Shown in pieces: positions 1 through 7,318 of a DNA stretch of 54,396 nucleotides; the first letter of the stretch is position 1; every line of letters begins with the position of its first letter. The stretch covers positions 1-54,396 of the forward strand of contig JASCPG010000013.1 of assembly GCA_029960085.1 (NCBI GenBank). The letters are read 5' to 3'. The notes below the pieces were generated by a model that saw only the letters and a list, made by a program, of their open reading frames with translations, was not told the origin of the DNA and did not search any database. The position numbers were made by a program, and so were the translations under genes. This stretch comes from Microbacteriaceae bacterium PS02067. Lineage in GTDB: Bacteria > Actinomycetota > Actinomycetes > Actinomycetales > Microbacteriaceae.

Positions 1-1311
1 TCGGGGGGGCTGGGTGTGGTTTAAAATCGACGGGGGGGGCCCCGCCCCCCGCGACGCCCGCCCGCCCCGGCGCGCCCCACCCCGCGCCTCCGCCCGAGCC
101 TCCCGGCGCCGATCTCCCCAGGGCACCAGCTGCTGCCGCTCTCCGAGCCACCGCCCGTCCCCGATCTCGGGGGTGAGCACCCCCTGATGCCCGAGCATCG
201 CCTGCACGCGCGACAGGGCATGGTGCACCCGCTCCTCCGGCCCCGAACCGAACAGCCGGGCGGTGTGGTGCGCCGCGGCATCCACCCCTTCGGGCTCGAT
301 CCGCACGGATGCCACGGCGCTGCGCAGCCCCTGCTCCGCGAGCTGCCAGCGCACCCGGTCGACGATCGCCGCCGCGTCGAAGGCGCCCGGGTGCAGCCAG
401 ACCCGGTCGCTGCGATCGCCACGCTCCCCCGTGAGCACGACGCGCAGCTCGGTGCACACGAGGTCACGCGCGCCGAGGCGCTCGGTGAACTCCTCCGCCG
501 GCACGCGCATCCCGAACGCGACCTGCTCGCCGAGTTCCACGGGTGGCTCGAACACGACCTCGCGGTGCAGTTCGGGCGGTGGGGTGCGCACCGCGACGGG
601 GCGCGGATCGTTCCCGGATGCCAGGGCGTGCAGCCGCATGCCGGGCGCGCCGAAGCGCTCCGTGAGGCGATCGGCGCCGAGGGCGGCGACCTGGCCGAGC
701 GTCTGCACCCCGAGCCGCCCCAGCAGCGACGAGAGCGACGGGCCTTCGCCGTCGAGCACCGCCGCAGACAGCGGCGCGAGGAACGGCGCCGCCTGCCCGG
801 CCGGCACGATCCGCACGGGATCCCCCGGCCCCGTGCCCACCCGCGCCGCCTGCTCGGCGGTGAACGTGCCGTCGGCGATCCCGACGCGCACGTCCTCCAC
901 TCCGCACCCCGCGACCGCCCCGGCGAGCACCGTCGCGGCCGCCGCCTCACCGCCGTAGAAACGCGACGGCCCCTTCGCGTGCAGGGCGACGAGACCCGGA
1001 TGGATGAGCTGCACCCCGGGCGCCTGCTCCTCGACGGCGGCGATCACCGGCGCGAACGCCCGATGATCGCGCACCGGATCGGCCTCGACGACGATGAGCT
1101 GCGGGCAGCGGGCCTGCGCGTCCCGACGGCGCAGCCCCCGGCGCACCCCCTCGGCGCGCGCCGCCGCCGAACACGCCACGACGGCACCCTTCTCGAACAC
1201 CGCGACCGGCGCACTCGTGTCCAGGGGATCGTCGCCGTCGCGCGTGAGCGCCACGATCGGCCAGTCCGGCACCCAGACCACGACCGTGCGCCCCGCGGGA
1301 GTCGCACTCAT
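1..1311 (-). CDS. imuB: ImuB-like Y-family polymerase homologue, 3' end off window
   Basis: Reading frame from ATG at 1311 stays open to base 1 (437 codons), so the C-terminus lies outside the window. The N-terminus has the Y-family start (VVVWVPDWPIVAL) and the next stretch reads GAVVACSAAARAEGVRRGLRRR, the palm/fingers region of ImuB proteins; these lack polymerase acidic residues and act as the adaptor of the ImuA-ImuB-DnaE2 mutasome in SOS translesion synthesis. The ATG overlaps the stop of the upstream gene (ATGA), so both are translationally coupled and share the SOS box upstream. The last ~25 codons near base 1 are low complexity (Arg/Gly/Pro), so sequence quality there is uncertain. 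No dnaE2 is visible. Confidence 0.85.
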   Translation of the reverse strand, partial: MSATPAGRTVVVWVPDWPIVALTRDGDDPLDTSAPVAVFEKGAVVACSAAARAEGVRRGLRRRDAQARCPQLIVVEADPVRDHRAFAPVIAAVEEQAPGVQLIHPGLVALHAKGPSRFYGGEAAAATVLAGAVAGCGVEDVRVGIADGTFTAEQAARVGTGPGDPVRIVPAGQAAPFLAPLSAAVLDGEGPSLSSLLGRLGVQTLGQVAALGADRLTERFGAPGMRLHALASGNDPRPVAVRTPPPELHREVVFEPPVELGEQVAFGMRVPAEEFTERLGARDLVCTELRVVLTGERGDRSDRVWLHPGAFDAAAIVDRVRWQLAEQGLRSAVASVRIEPEGVDAAAHHTARLFGSGPEERVHHALSRVQAMLGHQGVLTPEIGDGRWLGERQQLVPWGDRRREARAEARGGARRGGRASRGAGPPPSILNHTQPPR

Positions 1312-2015
1312 ACCGCCCTCGCCATCGGGATCGGCGCGGGGACCTCCGCCGGGCGCAGCGGCTCGGTGAACCGGGAGGCATCCGACACGTCCCCGCGGGC
1401 ATCCGGCAGCAGCACCCGCCCCGTGCGCGGCACGGGGAAGCGGCGGCTCGTCACCGTCACGGTGAGCTCCCGCTCCTCGAGGAGCCCCCACCCCTCACCG
1501 AGCCCCGACCAGGACGGGTCGCCGACATCGATCATGGCCTCGGTCTGCGGCCACGGCCCCTGCACGAGCAGCACCGCCTCCCGCTCGCGCATGCGGGCGG
1601 CGAGGCGCGAGATGTCGGCATCCTTCGCCCTTGCGGGCGGGCGCACCGCCACGACGGGGAGCACATCGGCGATCGCCGCCGTGACCGCGAGCCACCGGTC
1701 GCCCGGGTCGGGCACGAGCACGAGACGCGACAGGTCGACCCCCGCCGCCTGCGCCGCCTCCGCGCCGAGGTTCGGCATGCCCACCGCGGCGCACCAGGAG
1801 CCGTTCTGCGAGGGGCGGGCGAGGAGGGCGAACAGGAGGGAGCCCGAACGCCCGAGCGAATACGAGGCGCCGGCGCGCAGCCCGCCGCCGGGGAGCAGCG
1901 TCGCCAGCGCCGGCGGCACCGGCAGCACGGGCGCATCGAGGCGACGCCCCTGCATGCGCGCCATCTGCGCCCGCAGGCTCTGCACCGCCTCCGCGTTCGC
2001 CACGGTCGACCTCAT
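1308..2015 (-). CDS. imuA: ImuA-like RecA-fold mutasome protein
   Basis: A 235-aa protein in the position of ImuA, the RecA/SulA-like partner of ImuB. The N-terminus has the RecA-like segment LATLLPGGGLRAGASYSLG (about residues 38-56) followed by LLFALLARPSQNGSWCAAVG, which resembles the degenerate ATP-site region of actinobacterial ImuA proteins; no canonical GxxGxGK[ST] is present. It overlaps imuB by 4 nt. A second in-frame-independent ATG occurs 4 nt upstream, but the 2015 start keeps the frame. Expression is predicted to be LexA-controlled because a palindromic SOS box lies 11 nt before the start. The family assignment rests on context plus fold-like motifs; the exact ImuA/ImuA' naming is inferred. 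Confidence 0.75.
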   Translation of the reverse strand: MRSTVANAEAVQSLRAQMARMQGRRLDAPVLPVPPALATLLPGGGLRAGASYSLGRSGSLLFALLARPSQNGSWCAAVGMPNLGAEAAQAAGVDLSRLVLVPDPGDRWLAVTAAIADVLPVVAVRPPARAKDADISRLAARMREREAVLLVQGPWPQTEAMIDVGDPSWSGLGEGWGLLEERELTVTVTSRRFPVPRTGRVLLPDARGDVSDASRFTEPLRPAEVPAPIPMARAV

Positions 2016-2025
2016 CCATTCAGAT

Positions 2026-2041
2026 TAGAACATGTGTTCTA
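2026..2041 (-). promoter_or_regulatory. LexA/SOS box upstream of imuA-imuB
   Basis: TAGAAC-ATGT-GTTCTA, two perfect 6-bp inverted arms around a 4-nt centre, matching the GAAC-N4-GTTC core of Gram-positive/actinobacterial LexA boxes. It lies 11-26 nt before the imuA start, so LexA bound here would block the promoter. Function is inferred from match and position. Confidence 0.8.
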
Positions 2042-2120
2042 GTCTATCAATCCGATGAGATCGAAGATAATCACGACATCCGACATCGCCGCCGACGGCA
2101 CCGAGCGCGGATGCCGAACG

Positions 2121-2618
2121 TCAGGCGGCGAGCGAGAGGTACGGCTCCCAAGAGGGCTCGGCGCGCTCGGTGCCCCGGACGGTCCACTGCGACCCGCGTG
2201 GCGGCTGCGGCACCCACCGCAGGTCCCACCCCATCTCCTGCGGCGTCCGGTCGCCCTTCATGTTGTTGCACCGCAGGCAGCACGCCACGAGGTTCTCCCA
2301 CGAATCCGCCCCACCGCGCGACCGCGGCAGCACGTGGTCGATCGTCGTCGCCCCCTTGCCGCAGTAGGCGCACCGGTGCGCGTCGCGGCGCAGCACCCCG
2401 CGGCGCGTCACGGGAACTCTGCGCGCACCCGGCATCCGCACGTAGCGCGTCAGCACGATGACCGCCGGTCTGTCCACCGAACCGCGGATCCCCCATACCG
2501 GGCTCTCGTCGATCCGCTCGATGACGGTGGCCTTCTCGTTCATGACGAGCACCAGGGCCCGCTTGAACGACACGACCGCGAGCGGCTCGTATCCGGCATT
2601 CAGAACCAGTGTGCGCAT
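2121..2618 (-). CDS. HNH endonuclease
   Basis: A 165-aa protein. The N-terminus MRTLVLNAGYEPLAVVSFK is typical of the widespread actinobacterial HNH family. The nuclease core is in the C-terminal half: CAYCG, then TIDHVLPRSRGG (the DH of the HNH), then ENLVACCLRCNNMKGD, giving two CxxC zinc-knuckle pairs and the second His/Asn positions. The start is ATG 2618 because an AGAGGA ribosome site lies about 8 nt upstream; longer readings lose homology. It follows a small ORF and a hairpin/U-tract, so read-through from upstream may be limited. The physiological DNA target is unknown. Confidence 0.85.
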   Translation of the reverse strand: MRTLVLNAGYEPLAVVSFKRALVLVMNEKATVIERIDESPVWGIRGSVDRPAVIVLTRYVRMPGARRVPVTRRGVLRRDAHRCAYCGKGATTIDHVLPRSRGGADSWENLVACCLRCNNMKGDRTPQEMGWDLRWVPQPPRGSQWTVRGTERAEPSWEPYLSLAA

Positions 2619-2646
2619 GCGTCGTCCTCTCGAACGGGCACGAAAA

Positions 2647-2673
2647 AAGGCGCTGTCATCATGACAGCGCCTT
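2647..2673 (-). terminator. Rho-independent terminator or attenuator
   Basis: On the minus strand a near-perfect hairpin (AAGGCGCTGTCAT / ATGACAGCGCCTT, 1-nt loop centre) is followed by six T. It overlaps the stop codons of the 26-aa ORF and lies between that ORF and the HNH gene, so it may terminate upstream transcripts or attenuate read-through into the HNH gene. Confidence 0.75.
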
Positions 2674-2739
2674 GTTCGCGTGGCAGAGGCCACGGCAGTC
2701 GTGCACGTAATGCCGGAGGACATAGCGACCTGTGTCCAT
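2659..2739 (-). CDS. Possible 26-aa small protein or leader peptide
   Basis: ATG at 2739 preceded by GAGGGGGA at a good spacing; the product is 26 aa, starts MDTGRYVLRHYVHDC and ends LCHANKALS, followed by two consecutive TGA stops. It holds a HDCxxxCH cluster that could bind a metal. The stop lies inside the terminator hairpin. It sits between the M23 peptidase gene and the HNH gene, same strand. Two readings are possible: a real metal-binding microprotein, or a leader peptide whose translation governs the overlapping hairpin. No homologue can be claimed from sequence alone. Confidence 0.45.
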   Translation of the reverse strand: MDTGRYVLRHYVHDCRGLCHANKALS

Positions 2740-2788
2740 CGGCTCCCCCTCGGCTTCTTGTACGAGCGTCGGGATCAGGCTAACGCAG

Positions 2789-3703
2789 TCAGCCGACGTT
2801 GGCCTGCAGGAAACTCTCCGCGTTGGTCCAGGCGCCGTTGACGTAGATCTCCAGGTGCAGGTGCGTACCGAACGCGCGCCCCGTGTCGCTCACCTGGCCG
2901 ATGAGCTGGCCGGCGCTGACGGTCTCGCCGACCGTGACGCGACGCGAGCCGTAGAGCATGTGCGCGTACAGCGACGTCACGCTCTGACCGCCGATGTTGT
3001 GGGCGATCTTGACGTAGACGCCCCACCCGGGACCGTTCTCGCTCGACGCGACGACGACGCCGTCGGCGATCGAGTAGATCGGGGTACCGCGGTCGACCAT
3101 GTAGTCGGTGCCCTTGTGGCCCGCGTACGGCGTGCCGAAGTTGTTGAAGAACGGAAGCGGACGCACGACGGATCCGGCGGGGGCGATCGCGTTGGCGAGC
3201 GACCCGCTGTACATCGAGGCCGAGTTCGACGCGGTCGTCGCGGCGGCCGCGATGCGGGCCGCGGCGGCCGCCTTGGCCTTCTCCTCGTCCTTCTTCGCCT
3301 GGATCTCCTCGGGCGTGGTGGCCGAATAGCTGCCGCGCTCGAGTGCGACGGCGGTCGGCTCGGATGCCACGACGAGCGACTGCGCGTTGTCGGCGGCGAC
3401 CTGCTGCAGCGTCGTCACGGCCGCTTCGGCGGGAGCGGCGCTGCCGGTGGCCGCGAAGGCTGCGGGAACGGCGACCGTGCCGACCAGCGCAGCCACGGCG
3501 GCGACGGTGAGGAAGCTGCGCGCGGCGGAGGGCTTGCCTGCCGCACGGCGCTGGGCGCGCGTGGGGCGGGCGACGGCCGTCTCGCGGACAGCGGGGGTCT
3601 TCGTGAAGGAGCTTCGCACGAGTCGACGGGCGCGGCGCTTCGGAGAGGTGGTCGTCGCTTCGGACTCGGGTGTCTCCTGCGACGGGTCGAACTGTTCAGC
3701 CAA
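2789..3703 (-). CDS. M23-family cell-wall metallopeptidase
   Basis: A 304-aa protein if started at TTG 3703, where GGAGG lies 4 nt upstream; ATG choices further upstream would add an unconserved extension. A basic cytoplasmic N-terminus (residues 1-62) precedes one hydrophobic segment (about 63-85, ending AFA-ATG, signal peptide or anchor), an Ala/Lys/Glu-rich probable coiled coil, and a C-terminal LytM/M23 domain. The zinc ligands are visible: HKGTD (H and D) and HLHLE (second H), plus SLYAHM. It should cleave peptidoglycan cross-links outside the membrane. A 248-bp upstream region with a GTAAC/GTCAC repeat suggests regulated expression. Confidence 0.88.
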   Translation of the reverse strand: MAEQFDPSQETPESEATTTSPKRRARRLVRSSFTKTPAVRETAVARPTRAQRRAAGKPSAARSFLTVAAVAALVGTVAVPAAFAATGSAAPAEAAVTTLQQVAADNAQSLVVASEPTAVALERGSYSATTPEEIQAKKDEEKAKAAAAARIAAAATTASNSASMYSGSLANAIAPAGSVVRPLPFFNNFGTPYAGHKGTDYMVDRGTPIYSIADGVVVASSENGPGWGVYVKIAHNIGGQSVTSLYAHMLYGSRRVTVGETVSAGQLIGQVSDTGRAFGTHLHLEIYVNGAWTNAESFLQANVG

Positions 3704-3951
3704 TTGTCCTCCGGCGCCTCTGCTCCTCCCCGGGGTGTGGGGCATTGCTGGTTCGTCGGCACTCAGTGTCGGGCACAGATGTACGGGTGTCACCGCGCGG
3801 ACGACGAACCCAGGAGGCAATCCGTGTGGCGGTCCGTGGCGGGCTTCTCGCCAGGTGGACTTTTCGAGGCTACCCGAAGGTAACGAATAAGTCACGTTCG
3901 GATCTGCGCACCCAGGTCTCTCCCACCGGACGCCCAGGTCCGCGATGACGC
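3704..3951. other. Gene-free region, long 5' leader of the M23 gene
   Basis: Some 248 bp between the M23 gene start and the ideR stop without a supported gene. It should hold the M23 promoter and a leader of up to ~190 nt. I looked for the conserved core blocks of the ydaO/c-di-AMP riboswitch that often precedes actinobacterial wall hydrolases and could not match them. A GTAAC/GTCAC repeat lies at its distal end. Confidence 0.6.
3880..3895. promoter_or_regulatory. Candidate MtrA-type direct repeat
   Basis: GTAAC-gaataa-GTCAC: two GTNAC half-sites in direct orientation with an 11-bp period (seen). Actinobacterial MtrA regulates wall hydrolases through GTNAC-containing repeats (family knowledge). 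It lies about 180 bp before the M23 start, so its role is inferred and weakly supported. Confidence 0.35.
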
Positions 3952-4659
3952 TCAGGGGCGTGGTGCGGCATCCACCAGGAACACGTGCGAAGCGACTTCG
4001 ACGGGGAGCTCCAGACCGTCGTCCTGCCCGTCCATCTGCACGAGCACGTACCCCTCGCTGAAGCGGAAGTCACCGGATGCCCCGGGGACCACGCCCGCGT
4101 CGCGCAGCTGGGTCAGCAGCTCCGGGTCGACCTGCACGGGCTCGGCGAGGCGTCGCACCGTGCCCGCGACGGGCCCGCCCGTCTCGTTCAGCAGGCGCAC
4201 GAGACCGACGACGCCGTCGTCGAACGTGCGCGCCGGCGCGTCGCCGAGCTGATCGAGCCCGGGGATCGGGTTGCCGTAGGGCGATTCCGTCGGGTGGCCG
4301 AGCAGTTCGATCAGGCGCCGCTCCACGAGCTCGCTCATGACGTGCTCCCAGCGGCAGGCCTCGTCGTGCACGTACGCCCAGTCGAGCCCGATGACATCCG
4401 ACAGCAGGCGCTCGGCGAGGCGGTGCTTGCGCATGACGTCGACGGCCTTCTGCCGACCTGCGTCGGTGAGGGCGAGCGAACGGTCGTCGGTGACGACGAC
4501 GAGACCGTCGCGCTCCATCCGCCCCACGGTCTGCGACACGGTCGGGCCGGAGTGCCCGAGTCGTTCGGAGATGCGGGCGCGCAGGGGCACGATGCCCTCC
4601 TCCTCGAGTTCGAGGATGGTGCGCAGGTACATCTCGGTCGTGTCGATCAGATCGGTCAT
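3952..4659 (-). CDS. ideR: Iron-dependent repressor, DtxR/IdeR family
   Basis: A 235-aa protein aligned without gaps to the DtxR numbering: an N-terminal winged helix (1-73, SGPTVSQTVGRMERDGL recognition helix), dimerisation domain, and a C-terminal SH3-like domain. All metal ligands are in place: Met10, Cys102, Glu105, His106 (site 2) and His79, Glu83, His98 (site 1). Cys102 is the iron-type signature and argues against a manganese-specific MntR. With Fe(II) it should repress iron-uptake genes and activate storage. It is divergent from serC with only 65 bp between them. Confidence 0.9.
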   Translation of the reverse strand: MTDLIDTTEMYLRTILELEEEGIVPLRARISERLGHSGPTVSQTVGRMERDGLVVVTDDRSLALTDAGRQKAVDVMRKHRLAERLLSDVIGLDWAYVHDEACRWEHVMSELVERRLIELLGHPTESPYGNPIPGLDQLGDAPARTFDDGVVGLVRLLNETGGPVAGTVRRLAEPVQVDPELLTQLRDAGVVPGASGDFRFSEGYVLVQMDGQDDGLELPVEVASHVFLVDAAPRP

Positions 4660-4724
4660 GGAATGCCTTTTTGCACAGCTGGACGTGGAGTTCCCAGCCT
4701 ATCCGCTCCCCCTAGACTCAGGGC

Positions 4725-5840
4725 ATGGCCCATGTCACGCTGCCCCGCGAGATCCTGCCCACCGACGGTCGTTTCGGCTGTGGACCTTCGAAGGTCCGTG
4801 CCGAGCAGCTGTCTGCTCTCGTCGGCCCCGGCGCCGCGCTCCTCGGCACCTCTCACCGCCAGGCGCCCATCAAGAGCCTCGTCGGCCAGGTGCGGATGGG
4901 TCTGTCCGACCTCCTGCGTCTGCCCGAGGGGTACGAGATCATCATCGGCAACGGCGGCGCGACCGCGTTCTGGGATGCCGCGTCGTTCGGTCTCATCGAG
5001 AAGCGCGCGCAGAACCTCGTCTTCGGCGAGTTCGGCGGCAAGTTCGCCCAGGCCGCAGGAGCCCCGTGGCTCGAGGCGCCCGACGTGCGAAAGGCCACCC
5101 CCGGTGCCAGCACGTCGCCCGAGGCCGTCGCCGGCATCGACGTCTACGCGTGGCCCCACAACGAGACCTCCACGGGCGTATCGGCACCGATCACGCGCGT
5201 GCACGGCGACGACGGCGCATTGACCGTGATCGACGCGACGAGCGCGGCCGGCGGCATCAACCTGAGCATCTCCGAGTCAGACGTGTACTACTTCTCGCCG
5301 CAGAAGAACCTCGGCTCCGAGGGCGGGCTGTGGTTCGCCGCGGTCTCGCCTGCCGCGATCGAGCGCATCGAGCGCATCGCGGCATCGGACCGTTACATCC
5401 CCGAGTTCCTGAGCCTCAAGAACGCGCTCGACAACTCGCGCCTGAACCAGACGCTGAACACCCCGGCCGTCGCGACGCTGTTCCTCCTCGACAAGCAGCT
5501 CGAGTGGATCAACGGCAACGGCGGCCTCGGCTGGGCATCCGCCCGCACGCGCGAGTCCTCCGGCGTGCTGTACGACTGGGCCGAGTCGGTGTCGTACGCG
5601 ACGCCGTTCGTCGCCGACCCCGCCGACCGCTCGCAGGTCGTCGTCACGATCGACTTCGACGACAGCGTGGATGCCGCGGCCGTGGCATCCAGCCTGCGCG
5701 CGAACGACATCGTCGACACCGAGCCGTACCGCAAGCTCGGGCGCAACCAGCTGCGCATCGCGACGTTCGTCTCGATCGAGCCCGACGACGTGCGTCAGCT
5801 CGTCAAGTGCATCGAATACACGATCGAGCGCCAGCGCTGA
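4725..5840 (+). CDS. serC: Phosphoserine transaminase
   Basis: A 371-aa PLP enzyme converting 3-phosphohydroxypyruvate and glutamate to phosphoserine in serine synthesis. It starts with LPTDGRFGCGPSKVR, as in actinobacterial SerC, and the PLP-binding lysine is Lys194 in YYFSPQKNLGSEGG. The C-terminal RxxNxxR-type substrate region ends with KCIEYTIE. The ATG at 4725 has no ribosome site; a TAGACT -10 box at 4713-4718 ends 6 nt before it, so the mRNA is probably leaderless. It is divergent from ideR. Confidence 0.93.
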   Translation: MAHVTLPREILPTDGRFGCGPSKVRAEQLSALVGPGAALLGTSHRQAPIKSLVGQVRMGLSDLLRLPEGYEIIIGNGGATAFWDAASFGLIEKRAQNLVFGEFGGKFAQAAGAPWLEAPDVRKATPGASTSPEAVAGIDVYAWPHNETSTGVSAPITRVHGDDGALTVIDATSAAGGINLSISESDVYYFSPQKNLGSEGGLWFAAVSPAAIERIERIAASDRYIPEFLSLKNALDNSRLNQTLNTPAVATLFLLDKQLEWINGNGGLGWASARTRESSGVLYDWAESVSYATPFVADPADRSQVVVTIDFDDSVDAAAVASSLRANDIVDTEPYRKLGRNQLRIATFVSIEPDDVRQLVKCIEYTIERQR

Positions 5841-5900
5841 CGCGACAGGCCCGCGGTCGAGGCCCCGGCTCTCACGAGTCACCGTCCTCGATCGCGGTGC

Positions 5901-6557
5901 TTACTCGTCCTCGTCGTCGGTGACGTCGTCTAGGTCCTCGTCGGCAACGTCGTCGTCAGCGTCGCTGTCGTCGTCGTCCGCGTCACTGTCGTCGTCTGCG
6001 TCGTCGTCGAGCACGTCGATGTCGACGCCGTCGAGGTCGCCCGCATGCAGGATCGGCGAGCCGTCCTCGTCGAAGTCCGCCGCGTCGAGATCGTCGAGGT
6101 CATCGAGGTCGTCGTCCTCGTCGTCCTCGTCGTCCTCGGCATCGTCCGCGTCGTCGTCATCCTCGTCGAGGTCATCGCCCTCGGCGGCGGCGAGCTCCCG
6201 CTCCTCCGCGGCGAGCGCCGCCTGCGCGCTCTGATACTCGGCGAGACGCACGGCCCACGGCACCCATTCGGGAGCGAGGAGCGCACCGTCGCCCGGCAGC
6301 AGCTCGGCCTCGAGCACGGTCGGTTCCGACCCCTCGACGACGGCGACGCTCACGGTCCAGAACCAGCCCGGGTAGCCGAGCATCGTGTTCTCGAAGCGCA
6401 GCGACACGACGCCGCCCTCTTCGAGCGTGTAGCCGGCTGCCGGGCCGACCGTCGTCGCCGGCGTGATCTCGTGCAGCGCAGCGAGCGCCAGATCGTGCGC
6501 GGCGAGCAGACGCTCGTCGGCCGCCTGCGAGGACTCGGGCTCAGGCGTCGAGGTCAT
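5901..6557 (-). CDS. DUF3027 protein with very acidic C-terminal tail
   Basis: A 218-aa protein of unknown function. Residues 1-125 are the DUF3027 core, including ENTMLGYPGWFWTVSVAVV and LLAPEWVPWAVRLAEY. The remaining ~95 residues are almost entirely Asp/Glu, encoded by GAC-rich runs. ATG 6557 is preceded by AAGGTGG and overlaps the stop of the cold-shock gene by 17 nt, so the two are co-transcribed. The tail could be a nucleic-acid mimic or chaperone-like region; this is inference. Convergent with serC, 60 bp apart. Confidence 0.85.
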   Translation of the reverse strand: MTSTPEPESSQAADERLLAAHDLALAALHEITPATTVGPAAGYTLEEGGVVSLRFENTMLGYPGWFWTVSVAVVEGSEPTVLEAELLPGDGALLAPEWVPWAVRLAEYQSAQAALAAEERELAAAEGDDLDEDDDDADDAEDDEDDEDDDLDDLDDLDAADFDEDGSPILHAGDLDGVDIDVLDDDADDDSDADDDDSDADDDVADEDLDDVTDDEDE

Positions 6558-6921
6558 CGGCCACCTTGCGCAGGATCGCCGCGACCTTCGCGCCCTGGCC
6601 GCCGTTCGGGTAGTGCCCACGGCGCAGATCGCCGCCGACCTTGTCGAGGAGCTTCACGACGTCCTCGATGATGACGGCCATGTCATCGGGCTTCGGGCGG
6701 TTGCGCTTGGCGAGGCTCACCGGGGCATCCAGCACCCGCACCGCGAGCGCCTGCAGTCCGCGCTTGCCGTCGGCGACGCCGAACTCGAGGCGCGTGCCGG
6801 CCTTCACCACCGTCCCTGCCGGAAGGACCGTGGCGTGCAGGAAGACGTCCTGGCCGTCATCGGTGGTGATGAAGCCGAAACCCTTCTCGTCGTCGTAGAA
6901 CCTGACCTTGCCGGTGGGCAT
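6541..6921 (-). CDS. Cold-shock-domain protein with C-terminal extension
   Basis: A 126-aa protein. Residues 1-65 form a cold-shock domain ([20 protein letters not shown], then DVFLHATVL) with the RNP1-like KGFGFI and RNP2-like VFLH nucleic-acid motifs. An additional ~60 residues (RPKPDDMAVIIEDVVKLLDK) are absent from the 67-aa CspA in this window. ATG 6921 was chosen because the domain starts there. It probably binds single-stranded RNA or DNA and forms an operon with the acidic DUF3027 gene. Confidence 0.88.
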   Translation of the reverse strand: MPTGKVRFYDDEKGFGFITTDDGQDVFLHATVLPAGTVVKAGTRLEFGVADGKRGLQALAVRVLDAPVSLAKRNRPKPDDMAVIIEDVVKLLDKVGGDLRRGHYPNGGQGAKVAAILRKVADDLDA

Positions 6922-7031
6922 TGTGAAACCTCGCTGATCGTGCCCGCGGACGCGGACGCTCGTGACCGGGGACCGAACGGTCCCACGAGACCAGCCTACC
7001 GGCACCGACGCAACGCAGTAGGCTGGAGGGG

Positions 7032-7316
7032 ATGCCTTCTTCCACGCCCACCCCGTCGCCCGGCGACCTGCCGGTTCGCCGCATCGACCGCATCCTGGCG
7101 TTCATGTCGCTCGGACTGCTGGTGCTCTCGATCGCGTGCTTCGTCGCGATCATCGTCGGCACGTGGTCGGGGATGAAGCAGGCCGACTACGGCACGGGTC
7201 TCTGGCCGATCGTGAGCGCCATCGTCTACATCGCGCCGATCGTGGCGTTCCTCCTGCTCGTGACGGTGCTCATCATGACCTTCATCAGGAAGGCGCGGGT
7301 CGGCAGGGACCGCTGA
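7032..7316 (+). CDS. Small two-helix membrane protein
   Basis: A 94-aa protein with two hydrophobic segments, about residues 23-45 (AFMSLGLLVLSIACFVAII) and 60-84 (IVSAIVYIAPIVAFLLLVTV), and a basic C-terminus RKARVGRDR. A GGAGGGG site lies just before the ATG. It is divergent from the cold-shock gene and its stop is 2 nt before the GTG of the helicase-associated gene, so the pair is probably co-transcribed. No recognised family. Confidence 0.75.
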   Translation: MPSSTPTPSPGDLPVRRIDRILAFMSLGLLVLSIACFVAIIVGTWSGMKQADYGTGLWPIVSAIVYIAPIVAFLLLVTVLIMTFIRKARVGRDR

Positions 7317-7318
7317 CC

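Noticed and set aside
1..60. Stop or frameshift in imuB near the left edge
   Set aside because: The imuB frame is open through base 1. The G/C homopolymer palindrome there is suspicious for sequencing error but gives no proof.
3704..3951. c-di-AMP (ydaO) riboswitch upstream of the M23 peptidase
   Set aside because: The conserved GGGG..ACC and GGGGUGAAUCC-like blocks could not be located, so I did not call it; an Rfam RF00379 search would settle it.
5930..6286. Serine-rich and threonine-rich proteins across the GAC repeat tract
   Set aside because: These are other frames of the acidic tail codons; simple codon repeats create artificial homopolymer proteins.
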